Shown piece after piece: positions 1 to 12,329 of a stretch of 64,000 bases of DNA. The notes beneath the pieces are model-generated. The model had not been told where the DNA came from. It did not search any database and saw only the letters and a list, made by a program, of their open reading frames with translations. Both the position numbers and the translations under genes were made by a program. Source of the stretch: Symbiodinium microadriaticum. Taxonomy: Eukaryota; Sar; Dinophyceae; Suessiales; Symbiodiniaceae. The stretch spans positions 93,787 to 157,786 of the forward strand of contig LSRX01001132.1 in NCBI GenBank assembly GCA_001939145.1, read 5' to 3'. Numbering within the stretch: the first letter of the stretch is position 1; each line of letters begins with the position of its first letter.

Positions 1-1195
1 CGTGTCGGATGTCTCCGTGGATGATTGAGAAACTAATTAGATGTCAGAGGATGCGGCTACATCCAACACTTGAAGACAAACATGCGCGTCGACTGAGGAG
101 TGTTGTAGCAACAGGAAGAGAACCACTCATCTGGTGTTTCTCCTCTTCTTTCCTGAAGCTTTAAGCGCAAATCGCTCCCTAGAGCCGAAGAGGAGTTGAC
201 AAACTGCCAGGCCTCCGCCCCGGCAGAAGCCGAGCGAGGAGGCGATGTGTGATGGACGATTTTCGGCCGATGCGAGCGTCGACGTTGGGGTTTAGTACCG
301 CTCGATGCAGGCCAGCACGACCGATCCTTCCAGCCAGGGGTCCAAAGGCCAGAGCAGAGAGCGAGCAGCAATTATGTCGCGCATCCTGCTGCAGGGACTT
401 GCTACACCTCTGTCTTGTTTGCGTCTGTGCGGAGCGGGCCTTTTCGCAAAAACCAGGGAGCCTGGTGCTCCCCCGCAGTTTATGACTGTGGCTGTGTGGA
501 AGAGAGTGAGGGCCCTGACCAGGAGAGAAATAGGATCTACAACGACATTCGCTCCGAAGCTTCATCTGTGGAATCTACGGACAGCAACACCCCTGCAGCC
601 CTGAGCAGGGGCCTCGGATGCCTCCAGCACACGCGAAGGAAAGGAAGCCTCAGGCCAGCCCGACTTTGGCGCTCTGTTACGTGTGAATTTTTCGGGGCGG
701 GTGGCGCGAGTCACTTCGCCGCCTTTGCAAGATACTGGGGCTCAATGTTAAATCCGACATGAATCAAAACGCACTCGCCGTCTCTGAGCGCCACACTCCA
801 CGGAGTCTTGGAATGTGTCCGTTTGGGACACGAATCAGGAGGCAAAAGGATGGTAATTACATGAGGGCCGGCTTTAAAGTGGTCTCGTTAAGGTCGTCAA
901 GGCTCCCACGTGCTCATGCACTGTGAGGCCATGCTCGCACATAAACGTGGGTAGAGCCCTCTCAGTGTTTGTCACGACATGCAAAGGAGCTAAGCCAGTT
1001 GTCGAGGTCACGTGGGATCTTGTCGTTTAGAACATGTGACAACTTTGCGTAACGAGATCCGAGGGAATGCGCCCCAGGAGTCGTTCGGAGTAAAGCTTTT
1101 AGCTTTTCCGACTTGTCCCACCCGGAATTCTAAAGAGTCCAGCGAATTCGTTCGCCCCTCCTGCGAAACGCTTCGAGTAGAGGCGACATGTTGCA
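1..1195. other. No recognisable gene
   Basis: Only short overlapping open frames on both strands occur here, none with family-like residues. No tRNA or rRNA pattern was seen. Unrecognised exons could still be present because coding blocks in this genome are short. Confidence 0.4.
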
Positions 1196-1197
<2 letters not shown>

Positions 1198-1228
<31 letters not shown>

Positions 1229-1239
1229 GCAGCAGCGGC
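1198..1239. repeat. (AGC)n microsatellite
   Basis: About 13 AGC/GGC triplets in a row. Open frames reading through it as poly-Ser or poly-Gln are by-products of the repeat. Confidence 0.9.
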
Positions 1240-1540
1240 GATTATTACGATTTCTCGCTATTGCAGTGTTGCTATAGGAGGGTTCTGGCCGTGTTCCAGA
1301 ACTGAGAGCACAATGTCTTTGAGTTCATTGCGTAAGTCCAGCTGGACGATGAAGAGCGTTTTCTGCCAGGCCATGCCGAGGCCAAGGCCACAACCGCAAA
1401 CATCGCTGCAAGGGCAGGGAAGCCCAGTGGGAGGAAGTGCCGCATAAACTCTCAAGCTAAGGCGAGCCTCGAGGCACATGAGTGTTGCTCCATCAAAATG
1501 CCACCACTGCAGCGGTGGTAGTGCTCGTCGTTCCTCCTGC

Positions 1541-1831
1541 TACTACGACTACTGCTACTCCTTGCCTGCCTCGCTCCCTCCCTGCCTGCCGGCCGGCCTG
1601 CCTGCAGCCTACTACCACCTCCTCTTGCGCCTCGTCGTCCTCCTCCCCCTACTGCTACACTACTACGACTACCTGTTACTGCTGCCGCTATTGCTAGTGC
1701 TGCTGCTGCTGCTGCAGCTGCTGGCTGCTGCTACGACGACGACGACGACGACGACGACGACTCCTACTCCTACTCCTACTCCTGCTCCTTCTACTCCTAC
1801 TCCTACTCCTACTCCTACTCCTACTCCTGCT

Positions 1832-1863
<32 letters not shown>

Positions 1864-1897
1864 CGCCGCTGCTGCTGCTACTGCCGACTACTACTGA
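1541..1897. repeat. Compound triplet/hexamer microsatellite
   Basis: Pyrimidine-biased tract containing (ACG)n near 1735-1762 and then alternating TCCTAC and TCCTGC units to about 1865. It explains the Pro/Thr-rich open frame on the + strand and the Arg/Ser-rich one on the - strand; neither looks like a gene. Confidence 0.85.
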
Positions 1898-3595
1898 CGG
1901 CTGCTGCTGCCGTCGCAAACGGTGATAATCATGTTGGTGATCATGAGCATGTAGTGTGTGAAAACTCGGGCCACCATCGCGCCACTTTTCTTTTATAATA
2001 ACAGGCGTGCTGATTCTGCCAGGGTGCCGCACTGAAAAACAAAAAAACAACAGAGAGATCAGTGGAATCCCAAAGCAGGGCCGAAAGGTTCAATCCCCGC
2101 GACTTAACATCAGGTAGGGGGTAGAACACAAGACTGGAGTTTGGCCACTGGTTGAAGTCGAATCGTCAACATAGCGGCGTTGAAGTACGTGTTTCGCAAC
2201 GAGTTCGGCGCTCGGTGGACATGGCCGGCGGGGGACTGTTGCAAGTTGCAAGAACGTGATCTTGGTCCAATGCACTGATGCGGGAATTGCCGAACGCGGT
2301 CGTCCTAGGCGCCGTCACTATCTTATTTCTATGAACCCGTAGCACAAAAAGGCCGGAGGCCCCAGCATTACCACGCAACTTCGCGAACAAGAGTAGCTAA
2401 CTTGAATCTGTTGCCCGAGCTGCCTCTACTGCTTGGTGTTTGCAATGCCGGCGGGTGGGCTAAAGGTGGCTGCGCGCTTCAGCGACCGACCGGCGGGCGT
2501 CCGGCACTTATCTATGGGTCTATGCCAGCATCGGAAAGGAGCTGGTCAAAAAGGCAGTTAGCAAGCCATGGTTCACCCCCAAATTGATCCGAACTCAATC
2601 TAGATCTTGAAGCACCTGCACCAGTTCCATCTGGTGGCAGCTGAACTGGGTTATAGCTCCTTTCTGCATGGCTTTCGTCAGGTCACCTCGGCATCTACTG
2701 CCCTCGAGGACACGTTCATCCAAAGCCCCGATAAAAGGCGGAGAGCTTCAAAGCTGCGAAAGCGAGAGCATTGACATCTTGTTCCACTGTGCTGGCCTGT
2801 GCGAGGCATCGAAAGGAAGCTCCGATCAGGCCAGCTGAGATCACCAGAGGACACGAGAAAGATCGAACAAGCTCTGAAGCATGTTCGCAGCATCCTGTCC
2901 CGTAACACGGTAAGAAGTTGTGCAGCTTCATAGTAGACAGACTGCTGCCTTTTTGCTGCAGACCGAAGAGCGCGACCTGAGGCCGTGCGCTGATGGCATG
3001 GCGGGCCGGGCCAGCAACTGCTGGGTCCAGGACGGCAATCATTTTCCGAAGAACTGCCTGCTTCCGATCCATGCAGCAGCTTCTTGCGTTTCTCCTTGCT
3101 CCCGGAGCCTCCCGAAACACGTAGGATCCGCAGACATGGACCAGCTTGGGGCCTCTGTGAGTTATACGCAGTCTAGCCGTGGTGAGGAGCCCCGGCCTTC
3201 GAAGTGGCAGGGGCCGTCTCCGTCGGGGGCCCCAGAAAGAAGGAAGCTCAAGTGCTGTAGGGTCGAAACCTTTGCGCACTTCGGCACCTCTTACATCTTG
3301 GGTGATGAACAGCGCATCCAAGCTTCAACATCTGCAGAATCCAAGAAGTGCAGTCGTGACTCAGTGCACTGGCAGCGACCACCTAGCAGGAAGGAACGTG
3401 CGGCAACGCAAGCACAACCAATTGGGTCGTGAGATCGTCCACCGGTTGCTTGCTGCTTGTAAGCTTCTTTCCAGGCCTCTCCGTGCGGAAAACCTTTCGC
3501 TGCACCGCGGAAGTCAAGCTCTGCCGAGTGGCCGGCAACCAAGGAGCACGGACGGGCGTTTCTTTGTCAGAGTCTATCGGATATTTCCAGCCCCT
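1898..3595. other. No recognisable gene
   Basis: Overlapping open frames of up to about 240 codons occur on both strands, but none shows recognisable motifs or spliceable neighbours. I see nothing I can support here. Confidence 0.35.
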
Positions 3596-3770
3596 CTCCC
3601 TTCCTCTGCCTCTTCCTCCCCCACTCCCTCCCTCCCCCGCTCTCCCCGTCTCCCTTTCCCTCCCGTTTCCTCTCCCTTCCTCTCCATCCCTCAGTCTCGC
3701 CTCCTCCCTCCCTCACTCTCCCCCCCTCGCCCTCTACCTAGAGTTATACGCACACACACACACACATGCA
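3596..3770. repeat. Polypyrimidine CCT/CTCC tract ending in (CA)n
   Basis: About 140 nt almost wholly C and T on the + strand, followed at about 3750-3766 by a short CA run. Tracts of this kind are common in introns and intergenic DNA of repeat-rich protist genomes. Confidence 0.85.
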
Positions 3771-4519
3771 TAGCTACGTACATACTCATAAGCACATGCA
3801 TGGATGGACGGATGGTTGTGCGCACGCTCCAGCACATTTGTGTGTACATGGGTGGTAGTCAGTGTATACATGAGGTGCACATGAAAGGAAAACATAGCAG
3901 TTCTTGATATTGAAATAATATTGACACATTCGTAGACTACTGTGATCCTCACAGCCCCCCAGGTCGGATGAGCCTGCGAAAGGCCAGGAGTGGGACGGAC
4001 AGAAGAGAAGTTCACGAAGTCAGTCACCGACTTTGTGAAGTGCCCATACTATAAATAAGCACATACACACATAGCCTCCGAGCGCAACAGCACAGCATGT
4101 GTGTGGGTGTGTGTATAAGAAAAAGATGAAAAACACAGACGGGGTCTGGGTGAAATACATTTAACCCCTCAGTGAACGTGCTTCCACCCCCGGGCCCTGG
4201 TGCAACAGATGCAGACCCGCATGTCCCGAAACTCTGACTAACCTGAGCAGCACGAACCCCAAGCCATAAACCCAATCCTGAGTCACATGTCGGTGCGGTT
4301 TCGAACCAAAGTGATGAATGCCCCGCAGGCACCTGTGCTGCATGCCAGCACAGTCTTGCTGAAAGGTAGGTGGTTGTCCCAGCACCTAGCGCTTTGAGAC
4401 AATGCCGAACGGCGGCCGCCGCCGCCGCGCCGAGTGGGACAATGGTGGCTTTTGGCAGTGGAGGCAACGTTACGCTGGCAGGCCTTCGCGAAATGCACTC
4501 AAACACGATGTGTATGTAT

Positions 4520-5125
4520 CAATGTATGCATGCATGCATGCATGTGCATATATATATATATATACACACACACACATACATATACATGTAAATAAATAAA
4601 TAATAGACACACACACATACATACATGTATAAATAAATAAATATAAATATATATATATATATATATCTATCTATCTATCTATCTATCTATATATATATTG
4701 CATCTATATATATATATATGTCTGTATACGTAATGCATAATGACATTATATACATACGTACGTATGTATGTAACGTAACGTAACGTAATGCAATGTAATG
4801 TAAGGTAATGTAAGGTATGTAAGGTATGTAATGTATGTAATGTATGTAATGTAAGTATGTATGTATGTATGTATGTATGCATGCATGTATGTACGCACGT
4901 ACGTACGATGTATGTATGTGTGTATGTGTGTATGCAGGTATGTATGTATGTATGTATGTATGTATGTATGTATGTATGTATGTATGTATGTGTGTATGTA
5001 TGTGTGTACATATGTATGTAGGCCTGTATGTACATACGTACGTACATTCGTAAGTATATTCATGCATGTCTGCATACATAGAGAACCATGTGTGTGTATA
5101 TATATATATACACATACATATGGAC
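4520..5125. repeat. 600-bp compound microsatellite block (ATGC, TA, CA, TATC, CGTA, TGTA)
   Basis: Successive tracts of ATGC, TA, CA, AAAT, TATC, CGTA and a long TGTA array (about 4857-4990) with scattered variants. Open frames reading through it (alternating Tyr-Ile-His-Thr or Met-Tyr-Val-Cys) are artefacts present on both strands. It is the largest simple-repeat block in the window. Confidence 0.9.
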
Positions 5126-5401
5126 ACTAGTTGTTTCACCTTCGCACTTCAAATTGTTCGACCGTCTTGAGACATTGTCCAGTCCCCGGCTTGTTCTTCC
5201 CATAGTGCCAGGCGATACTGGAACACGTGGGAAGACGTCGACACCCAACACGGCGATTGTCTCCATCGCAAGTACCAAGTCGCAGAAAAGGAGTCTAACA
5301 ACGGCGCATTGCGAGTTCCGAATCGAGTGATGCCGAACTCTAATCAGACCGTGTTCATGCACCATCGATTCGGGTCGGGAGGCTGCAAAAATATGCCGCA
5401 A

Positions 5402-5514
5402 GCACCCATCAGCAATGACGTGCAAGTCATGCAGAATTTCTTCCGCCTGCAGTGGATGGACTGCAGGAGGAAGAAATTCTGCATGATCACTTGCACGTCA
5501 TTGCTAAATGGTGC
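5402..5514. repeat. Long imperfect hairpin A (about 50-bp stem, 6-nt loop)
   Basis: The segment 5402-5453 is followed after a 6-nt loop (5454-5459, GGATGG) by its near reverse complement at 5460-5514. The innermost paired run is CCTGCAGT with ACTGCAGG. Arm differences are one mismatch, one 3-nt insertion in the right arm and small differences at the base of the stem. Right-arm key sequence includes GAAGAAATTCTGCATGA. It could be a foldback element or the precursor of a small RNA; the sequence alone does not decide. Confidence 0.85.
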
Positions 5515-5540
5515 CGGAGCAGGCCGAAAAGATCTTGCGA

Positions 5541-5591
5541 GATACGGCGGCCCTGCAGGGGCCGTATCAACACCAAAGAGCAGCGCGCTCT
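5541..5591. repeat. Hairpin B and a small adjoining palindrome
   Basis: GATACGGC (5541-5548) pairs with GCCGTATC (5561-5568) around the perfect palindrome CCCTGCAGGG, with a 2-nt bulge on the left. Immediately downstream AGAGC (5577-5581) pairs with GCTCT (5587-5591). Together with hairpins A and C it forms a run of inverted repeats. Confidence 0.75.
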
Positions 5592-5631
5592 GTGTACGGC
5601 TGCGGAGAAGCCTCTGTGGAGTCACTGATTT

Positions 5632-5693
5632 GTGCAGCAAAGGATCTTTGACAATGAGACTCATTGTCAAATCCTTTCTTCGAATTGCTGCAC
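5632..5693. repeat. Hairpin C
   Basis: GTGCAGCAA at 5632-5640 pairs with TTGCTGCAC at 5685-5693. Inside, TTTGACAATGAG pairs with CTCATTGTCAAA with almost no loop, and AGGAT pairs with ATCCT. The right arm carries about 7 extra nt (TCTTCGA). It is the third strong inverted repeat within 300 nt. Confidence 0.8.
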
Positions 5694-7748
5694 GCCAAGC
5701 TGCATGCAAGTCTAACACAGGCTTAGCACCCTTTTCGCACAACCTGGAGCATCAGGTCGAGCGCCTTCTGCTTTTTGTTTCAGTTGGACTGGCAAGCCGA
5801 ATTTCCAGACGATTTATAAACCCAAATCGATTGCTGTATCGGCACAGGGTTCAGGTATCAGGGCCAAGGGACCAGGGTCTGCTCGGCACTTCAGCACATG
5901 ACTGCTAAGGCTAAGGCCTTGAAAAGAGCATGTGCTCCGGGTGTTCGCCATAAGAAGTCTGAAGATGTGCCTTGTGAAACTTTTCACATGCGGACACCCA
6001 GCCTACAGCTCCATTGCGAGTTCTTTCGTTCAGTCAGTGTTGTGGGAGCTCTATCAAGCTGCAGACTCAATCTGACGGGCCCCCCGCACGCCCGGCTACT
6101 ACGAGTGCCACTTAGTGTTGCACTGATGTTCAGAGAGGGCTGCCTCACGATGCGCTGGTTTGCAGGGATAAATTCGAAGGATGGGTTTGAGCATCGAGTC
6201 CTGGCTCGGGCAGGAGCGGACCACGTCAGCGGCATCTCTGACATGTGGCATATCGTGACATCGTGTTGCACCAGATGACGAACGGCATGCACCCAATCGA
6301 CTGACACTCGCCAGGATTACGGGTGCGCATACACATTGCGGCAAGATGCTCCCTGCGCTGGAGTGCGGTGCTGAGCATGTCCGATCTCCTGGTTGTAGCA
6401 TTCTGCCGCTTCGTGATCTTTCTAATCCCCTGTAGATGACCATGTTTGATTTGATGTTGCTGGACCGCCCAAATAAAATTTTAAAAAGACTCTGATAGGT
6501 CCGCGAGCTTGAAGCTGAACCTGAACTCATAGAAGCCGAAGACCTCAATGTGCCCCTGAACGTGTCGCCTTTCCCTAAGATGGAAACAAAGGCCCATTTG
6601 CAACGATTTTCTCGACAGACCCGATGTAGAATTACACACATCTATCTGTGTGTCTGGTGTGCCGGCTTGGATTGGGCTTGACAGTACGATCCGCTCCTCC
6701 TTGCGAAAATTGTAGTTTCGCACATACAAGCTTTGTCGTTGGAAGTACTTTGTGATTGCCTAAACTCTTCCATTGTGTTCAGAGATGTGTATGTCTATGT
6801 GGGGTGTACATGTACAGCACATACACACACACACACACCGACACAAGCACAGGTGTTTCCATGTCTGCAATATACTGAGGTTCCCAGCCCCCACGCCACG
6901 CGTCGTGCGCCGACCCCGGAGCGCCGAAACGAGGTGCTGCACAAGATTTTCGTTGGGAAGTGAGGTTTTGTATGTCATGGTATCAGGTTCCGAAATGTGC
7001 GATGCTGCCATGAACTCACGACTTCTGAGCGCGACCTCTGCAGGCCCGCGCGAAGTGTCTCTACATCACATCGCACAAGGCCGAAAGATCGCTTCTCCTC
7101 GAAAGCTTTAAGTGAAACGTGAGTGCGTCTTGGCAGGACTATGGAAACATGTACCAGAAAATGCCGTGAGCAATCGGACTTAATGACTTACTGTGCTGTA
7201 GGCTGAGCCGCCTTTGGGACCGAGCAGGGCTGATGTTTCCCAGACGACTCATACAGCAAGACTTGAGAGAAGATAGAACCTTCTTTGAGTCTCAGAGCTC
7301 CACATCATCCCGGTCCTGGCCTCATCCTCCATTCCCCATTGGGCAATCTCCAGGGAACTTGGAAGCGAGATTGCTTGTGCAAGATTTCGAGAGAGAATCA
7401 GAACTGCATTGTTCAGAGGGCTTCCAGGCGAGAAGGGGAGTGTGCTGTCAATGCCTTTGTGCTATGGACAGCTGGGTACCTCAGACTGCCCAGCTTCCGT
7501 TGCTGTGAAACAGTTGCGGAATTTGCCCCTGGCCCGATCTCGATCCGGCAGAGGATTGCGACGGAGTCACCGCCGAAGCTTTGGTCTTGGTTCTTTTTGT
7601 AATGTAGCGCACGTGTGCACCTAGGGACGGGCAGAATGTAGTGTCTGCTTTGTTCGAGTTTTGCGGACAGGTGAATAAGTCCGTAGTGCGAGCGAACTAG
7701 GTCACACGCTAACTAGCTTGTCCTCTTGTTGCCCTCTTGTGGCCTCAG
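5694..7748. other. No recognisable gene
   Basis: Mixed short open frames, a short CA run near 6821-6838 and no family-like protein blocks. One or more introns or gene flanks may lie here. Confidence 0.35.
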
Positions 7749-7935
7749 GCAGGGATTTATTCGCCTAGAAGCTGACTCCGCCGCGATTCCTGCACTTCAT
7801 GCAAACGTTTCTGCCCCGATGGAGTTGCTGAGCTGGCAAAAGGAAGCGCTGCAGCCTCTCTCAGTGCCTGAGCGCCTTGCTTCAGTTATTCCTTGGGCAT
7901 TTGCTGATTATCAGCACTTGCATGCGTACAAGTGA
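7749..7935 (+). CDS. Exon-like block, unidentified
   Basis: After an AG|G acceptor (CCTCAG|G) the frame reads GFIRLEADSAAIPALHANV and continues through MELLSWQKEALQPL to a stop at the end of the block. Composition and codon third positions look protein-like rather than repeat-like. There is no partner exon I can join to it and I do not recognise a family. It could also be a chance open frame inside an intron. Confidence 0.22.
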
Positions 7936-8298
7936 CCTGAGTTCATTCCGGGGGATGCGAAGCTGCAAGGCTGGAAGGTGTGAGGCAGTCTTGCCGCGGT
8001 GGTGGCACATCCAAGCATCGAGAGGATTCAGAAGAAGAAGAGAAACAGTTGCAGCAACCGCCTAGTAGTAGAACCAGAAATCGCAAGTAAGGCTTTCACC
8101 CAAGGATGCCGATTGTGCATGTGCACAGGTTGGCAAAGAGCTGTTCGAAAAGGCACGTGGCTCCCCAGCTGCTTGGTCCACGTTTCAAAGATGCTGGTGA
8201 TGGTGATGACTTTGATTATGCTTAGGATTGCAATGTAGCGATTATGGTGCAGATGCAAGGCTGCGAGAATGAACATGCGGATGGATACTGCGCTAAGA

Positions 8299-8301
8299 AG
8301 C

Positions 8302-8349
<48 letters not shown>

Positions 8350-8450
8350 ATGGTGTTGATCGTGAAGCGGTGATGACACTAATGATGTTTACGGTGATGA
8401 CTTAGACTATGACGATGATGATGATGATGATGATGATGTTGATGATGACA
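8299..8450. repeat. Two (GAT)n microsatellite tracts
   Basis: Pure ATG/GAT triplets at about 8299-8348, interrupted sequence, then a second tract at about 8413-8448. Confidence 0.9.
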
Positions 8451-9434
8451 GGAGTATCATATTGTTGCTGTTGATGAGCCCGATGTTTGTAGCGTGCCAT
8501 CCGTGCATGAATTGTTGCTAGCTTCGGCCTCTTGTCAGCATTCCGCACGACGACTAGTAGTGCTGGTGCAGTTGTGGTAGTAAGTACGACCAGTATTGCT
8601 ACTGCCACTGGTGTTGTGACAACAACGGTTTCTGTTGCTGTTGATCTGTAATCTCCTCATTATGATGAACAAGGATCTTCTCGTCGTTGCTGCTGAAGCT
8701 GCTGTAGCAAGCGCCGGTGGTTGTCCTCCCTTTACTTCGGACTTGCCGCAAGACCTGAAAACATGGGTTGGAGTAATCCAAAATCAAGGGGAATTCCTCG
8801 AAACTTGTTGTAATGAACCTGCGAAGATATGCCATGAATCTACTTCCTGCCGTGTGCTGACGCCATCATGGCAAGGGCAAGGAAGCGAGTGTAATCACGT
8901 AGACTGACCTGAATGAAAGCACATAGCCAAAGGTACCGTAAGTTGCACAAGCACCGGAGCGCTGGAAAACGCTCGGGCCAGAGCACCTCGAATCTGGCGA
9001 TCATGCTTACCATGATGTTTTTAAACTATTTTGATGCGGCGTCGCTTTTGCGCATGCACTCGGCGAGGGTGTGATAATAAATGCAAGTTTTATAATTCCA
9101 GATGCAAAGCTGTGGCACCTAGCATGTCCACGCTGCCCGCCGTCGTGCACAGCACCTAGAGTAAGATTGTGGAATCTAGGCGTGCTCCTTGCAAACAAGG
9201 CGCAAGTAAGCAGACCTGCCTTTCGCTTCTTCTCGCCATGGGTCGGTTCTCGTCCTGGGCGCAGACTCGCGCAGCTGAGAGCCCCAAAGAGGAAGCCGCC
9301 GCCGAGGCCCTATGAACTGTATACAGGCATGGCACAAAGGTGTGTAGATACGCACACACATATATGTATATGCGCAGCACGTCTACGGAGATGGAGATGT
9401 ATCATGCGTTCATCCTTATTTACTCTCCTGCCAG

Positions 9435-9502
9435 GCTGTGCAGGAGAAGCAGCTGTTCGTCGTTGAGAACCTGCAGCTCCGCTCCAAGAGCAACGGCATC
9501 AG
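9435..9502 (+). CDS. Exon-like block with SH3-like flavour
   Basis: Bounded by CCAG|G at the left and ATCAG|GCAGCT at the right, which would be a GC donor. It encodes AVQEKQLFVVENLQLRSKSN followed by GIR. The core (V-V-E-x-L-x-L-R-S-K-S-N-G-I) resembles the start of small SH3-like repeats I associate with dinoflagellate proteins, but that link is from memory and weak. No neighbouring exon was found that continues it with confidence. Confidence 0.3.
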
Positions 9503-12329
9503 GCAGCTTCGCCTGGCTTGTGCTAACTTGAGCAGCTTCCTCATTAGTTCTATGCGCCACAATCAGATATCGCTGCTCGCCGGACCTGGCTGACAAGCAC
9601 AGCAAGATCGCTTTATTCGGATCCCGCATCAAGGCGCCCCTGCACCTCTACCAAGTGGCAACCGTAGCTGAGTAGCTGTCACGGTGACTGTTGCGTGGCC
9701 CTGTTCAGGGTATTCCGTATGGAGGGTGCTGGATACAGGACGCTTGCCGAGTGAGAGCATGCCGAACAGGTCTGCACCAATGATTAGAATCAGACAGCAA
9801 GGTCGACTTAAACATCCTTCTTCGAACGTCACACCCGATGCCAACCGTTGTAACAATTCAGCAAAGGTTGGAAGTCGATTTCTGCCAACTCACATTGGCG
9901 GGGCAGAGGTCTTACGCCCCGTTGAGGCCCCGATGAGCGTTTTTCAACTATTAACTTGTCCTGGGCACTGAGTGTTTCAACGTTTGGAGCGCATGCCTTT
10001 TCTGGAAGGAGGATAGTGCCGAGGGCGTCGCCATAGAGCCTGCCGATGAGGATGTCAAGGACGCTTTGGGTTTTCGCATGTGTGGATGGAAATGGTCGCC
10101 AATTTCGGCTGTCCATGTTGTCTGGAAATACGACTCTGCAGGAGCAGGACAAGCTGCTCGGGCAAATGCTCTTTGGTCGCTCAGAAGGCGATGCTGGCTA
10201 TATTGCCACTAGGCGGCCTTCGATGGATTCGGTGTGGTTGAGTCTCTGGTGTTTGCTGATGGTTGTATCACCCAGGATCAGCGACAGCTTGACAAGTCGC
10301 CGACGCGAATAGCGCGAAACTTGCTGCTCGGCTGTGAACTAGCCCCTCAGCAACTTGCGGTTCGGTTTCGTCTCAGGATCCGTCCGGAGACTTCCATGAC
10401 CGATGCGCCACTCTTGTCGGTCGGAGATGGGGCTGTCTACGAGGTTCTGCACCTTGGCAGACGAAGACACGGACGTGGCCTTCAAGCATGCTCGATAGCA
10501 CAGCAAGTGGCCTGTCCTCCGTCTGCAACATGCTTTGGCCTGAGGTATGATCGAGTTGCAATTCGGTCTGCAGCAAGTACAACCTCCACAACCTTGGAGA
10601 TCAAACAGAATCGTGGCCAGCGTATACAGTACGTCAGTGAGTATGTGTGTGCTTACTACGGCTCGGAAAGCCTCGCGACAAAAGTTTACGGCCCATGCAA
10701 GTGCTCTTCCATCGCTGCTATGAAGCAGCGATGTTCCAAAGAAGTATATTCAGAAAGCGACCTTACATGATTTGTACTTGGGCACACATCCACCCAGCGA
10801 CCGCCACTGCCAACCTGCCGTGATGACAGCGCATTTCCCCCGACGAACAATCCTTCTGCAGCATAGGCATGCCACACAGAAGTCCTTAAGTTCAACATGA
10901 CTTAGGCCTTGTCTCACAACCTGCCAGCCGAGCTAACGCTCCAGCAAGACTTGTTCAATATAACTCGAACGCTACGCAGCCCGCCTCGGCTCGACAGTGC
11001 AGCAGCCCCTCCCGGGCAGCGTCGTGTGACGGGTTAGCGCGAACAGGGGCTAAAGCTCTTGGCTGCATCAACCTCTTGCTGTCTGTACACCACCTGCAAT
11101 GTCAGTTCGTGCAACAGCGTGCTTTTGGACATTCGAAAATTGAGGCCGGAGAGGGGAGAGGAAGAGGCGGGGGAGGCTGGCAGGGGGAGGGGGGGGAAAA
11201 CTGTCTGGAATAGTCTGGAATTGGCCAAAATGGACTGGAACGAAGGGAAAGGACGGGTCAAGGAGGGGCCAGCCGGGGCGGGGGGTCGAAACTGTGCCCA
11301 AAAAGCGCATGTCAGTAAATTTTTTGGGATTTAGGGAGGAGGATTAGGTGGTGGGTACTTAGTTTAGCCTTCAAGACGCCGGTTGCCTGTGGCCTCGGCG
11401 GATTGTTCCTCCATGCCAAATAGAAAGCAACTTCGCTTGCCAGAAATGCAGCTGCAGAAGTACAACATCTTGAATCTGTATCCACCGTGCTTTACTAGTA
11501 GTGCGAGGCGTGGGGTGAGAATAGAATGCAATATCCAGGGCATCACAGACTTCGCCGAAGAAAGGACCCCGATCTGAACTGGATGACATGTCCTGGCTGA
11601 AGGAAGGGCGAGACCCTGGAGCTCTTCGAGTGGGATCCTTCACGTAAGTGGCGCCGCTGTGCGGCAGACGCGTCGGCCGCCCAGACCATTGTGGATCGTG
11701 TTGGTGGATCAGATATGCATGGCATGTCATATATTTTCTACTATATAATCCTGGCCTGAGGCTCGCAACAACCGCGGGCTGGGTGCTGCTGGACCATCCA
11801 GAATTTGGGCCCTTGGTGCGGCCAAAGGCCCAACAGGGAACTGCCATTGCTTTCGCGCGGGCTGCCAAGCGCTCCGAGAAGTTTGCAACTAGTGCAGTGG
11901 GATGCTGCGACAGGTGTGGAAACTCAACCCCTGACAAATTGTCGTGAACCTGCCACCCTCAAATAAAATCCTAACTATTGTCAAACACTACAAGGAACCC
12001 TGCTTTCTTCCTCAAACGGTTGAAAAGTCCTAAGTGAAGCTACTGTATGCTGTTACAGAGACTACTGCTGTATCCACAAGTAGTAACCTGATAACTGCAG
12101 GGCCACACCTCTCCAAATCTCCGTTGGATCATAGCAGAGCTGCCAGCTGCAAGGTTTCCCCCAAAACTCCGAAGTCTGTGAGTCTGCAAGCACACCGAAA
12201 CAAGGATTGCCAGGATTGTTGTCATGATGACGATGGCGACTACTCTGATTGTTCATTATTAGGGTTGTAGGATTATGAATATAATTACGACTTACGAAGG
12301 TTTCCGAAGACTTCAAGACCGCTGCTCAG
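9503..12329. other. No recognisable gene; scattered open frames on both strands
   Basis: Minus-strand frames at 9829-10152 and 9629-9856 contain LIG-type strings that superficially recall retroviral-type proteases, but lack a convincing catalytic DTG/DSG. Plus-strand frames near 10021-10200 look partly protein-like. Nothing can be assigned. Confidence 0.3.

Noticed and set aside
1478..1897. Thr/Pro/Ala-rich open frame that looks like a linker protein
   Set aside because: It is the translation of triplet and hexamer microsatellites and has no normal sequence on either side.
4679..5139. Several long frames rich in Tyr-Ile-His-Thr
   Set aside because: They are translations of the TGTA/CATA microsatellite on both strands.
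9629..10152. Minus-strand frames with DILIG and LIIGAD strings, like BEL/Pao-type retroelement protease
   Set aside because: No DTG/DSG active site, no reverse transcriptase or integrase nearby, and no terminal repeats were seen.
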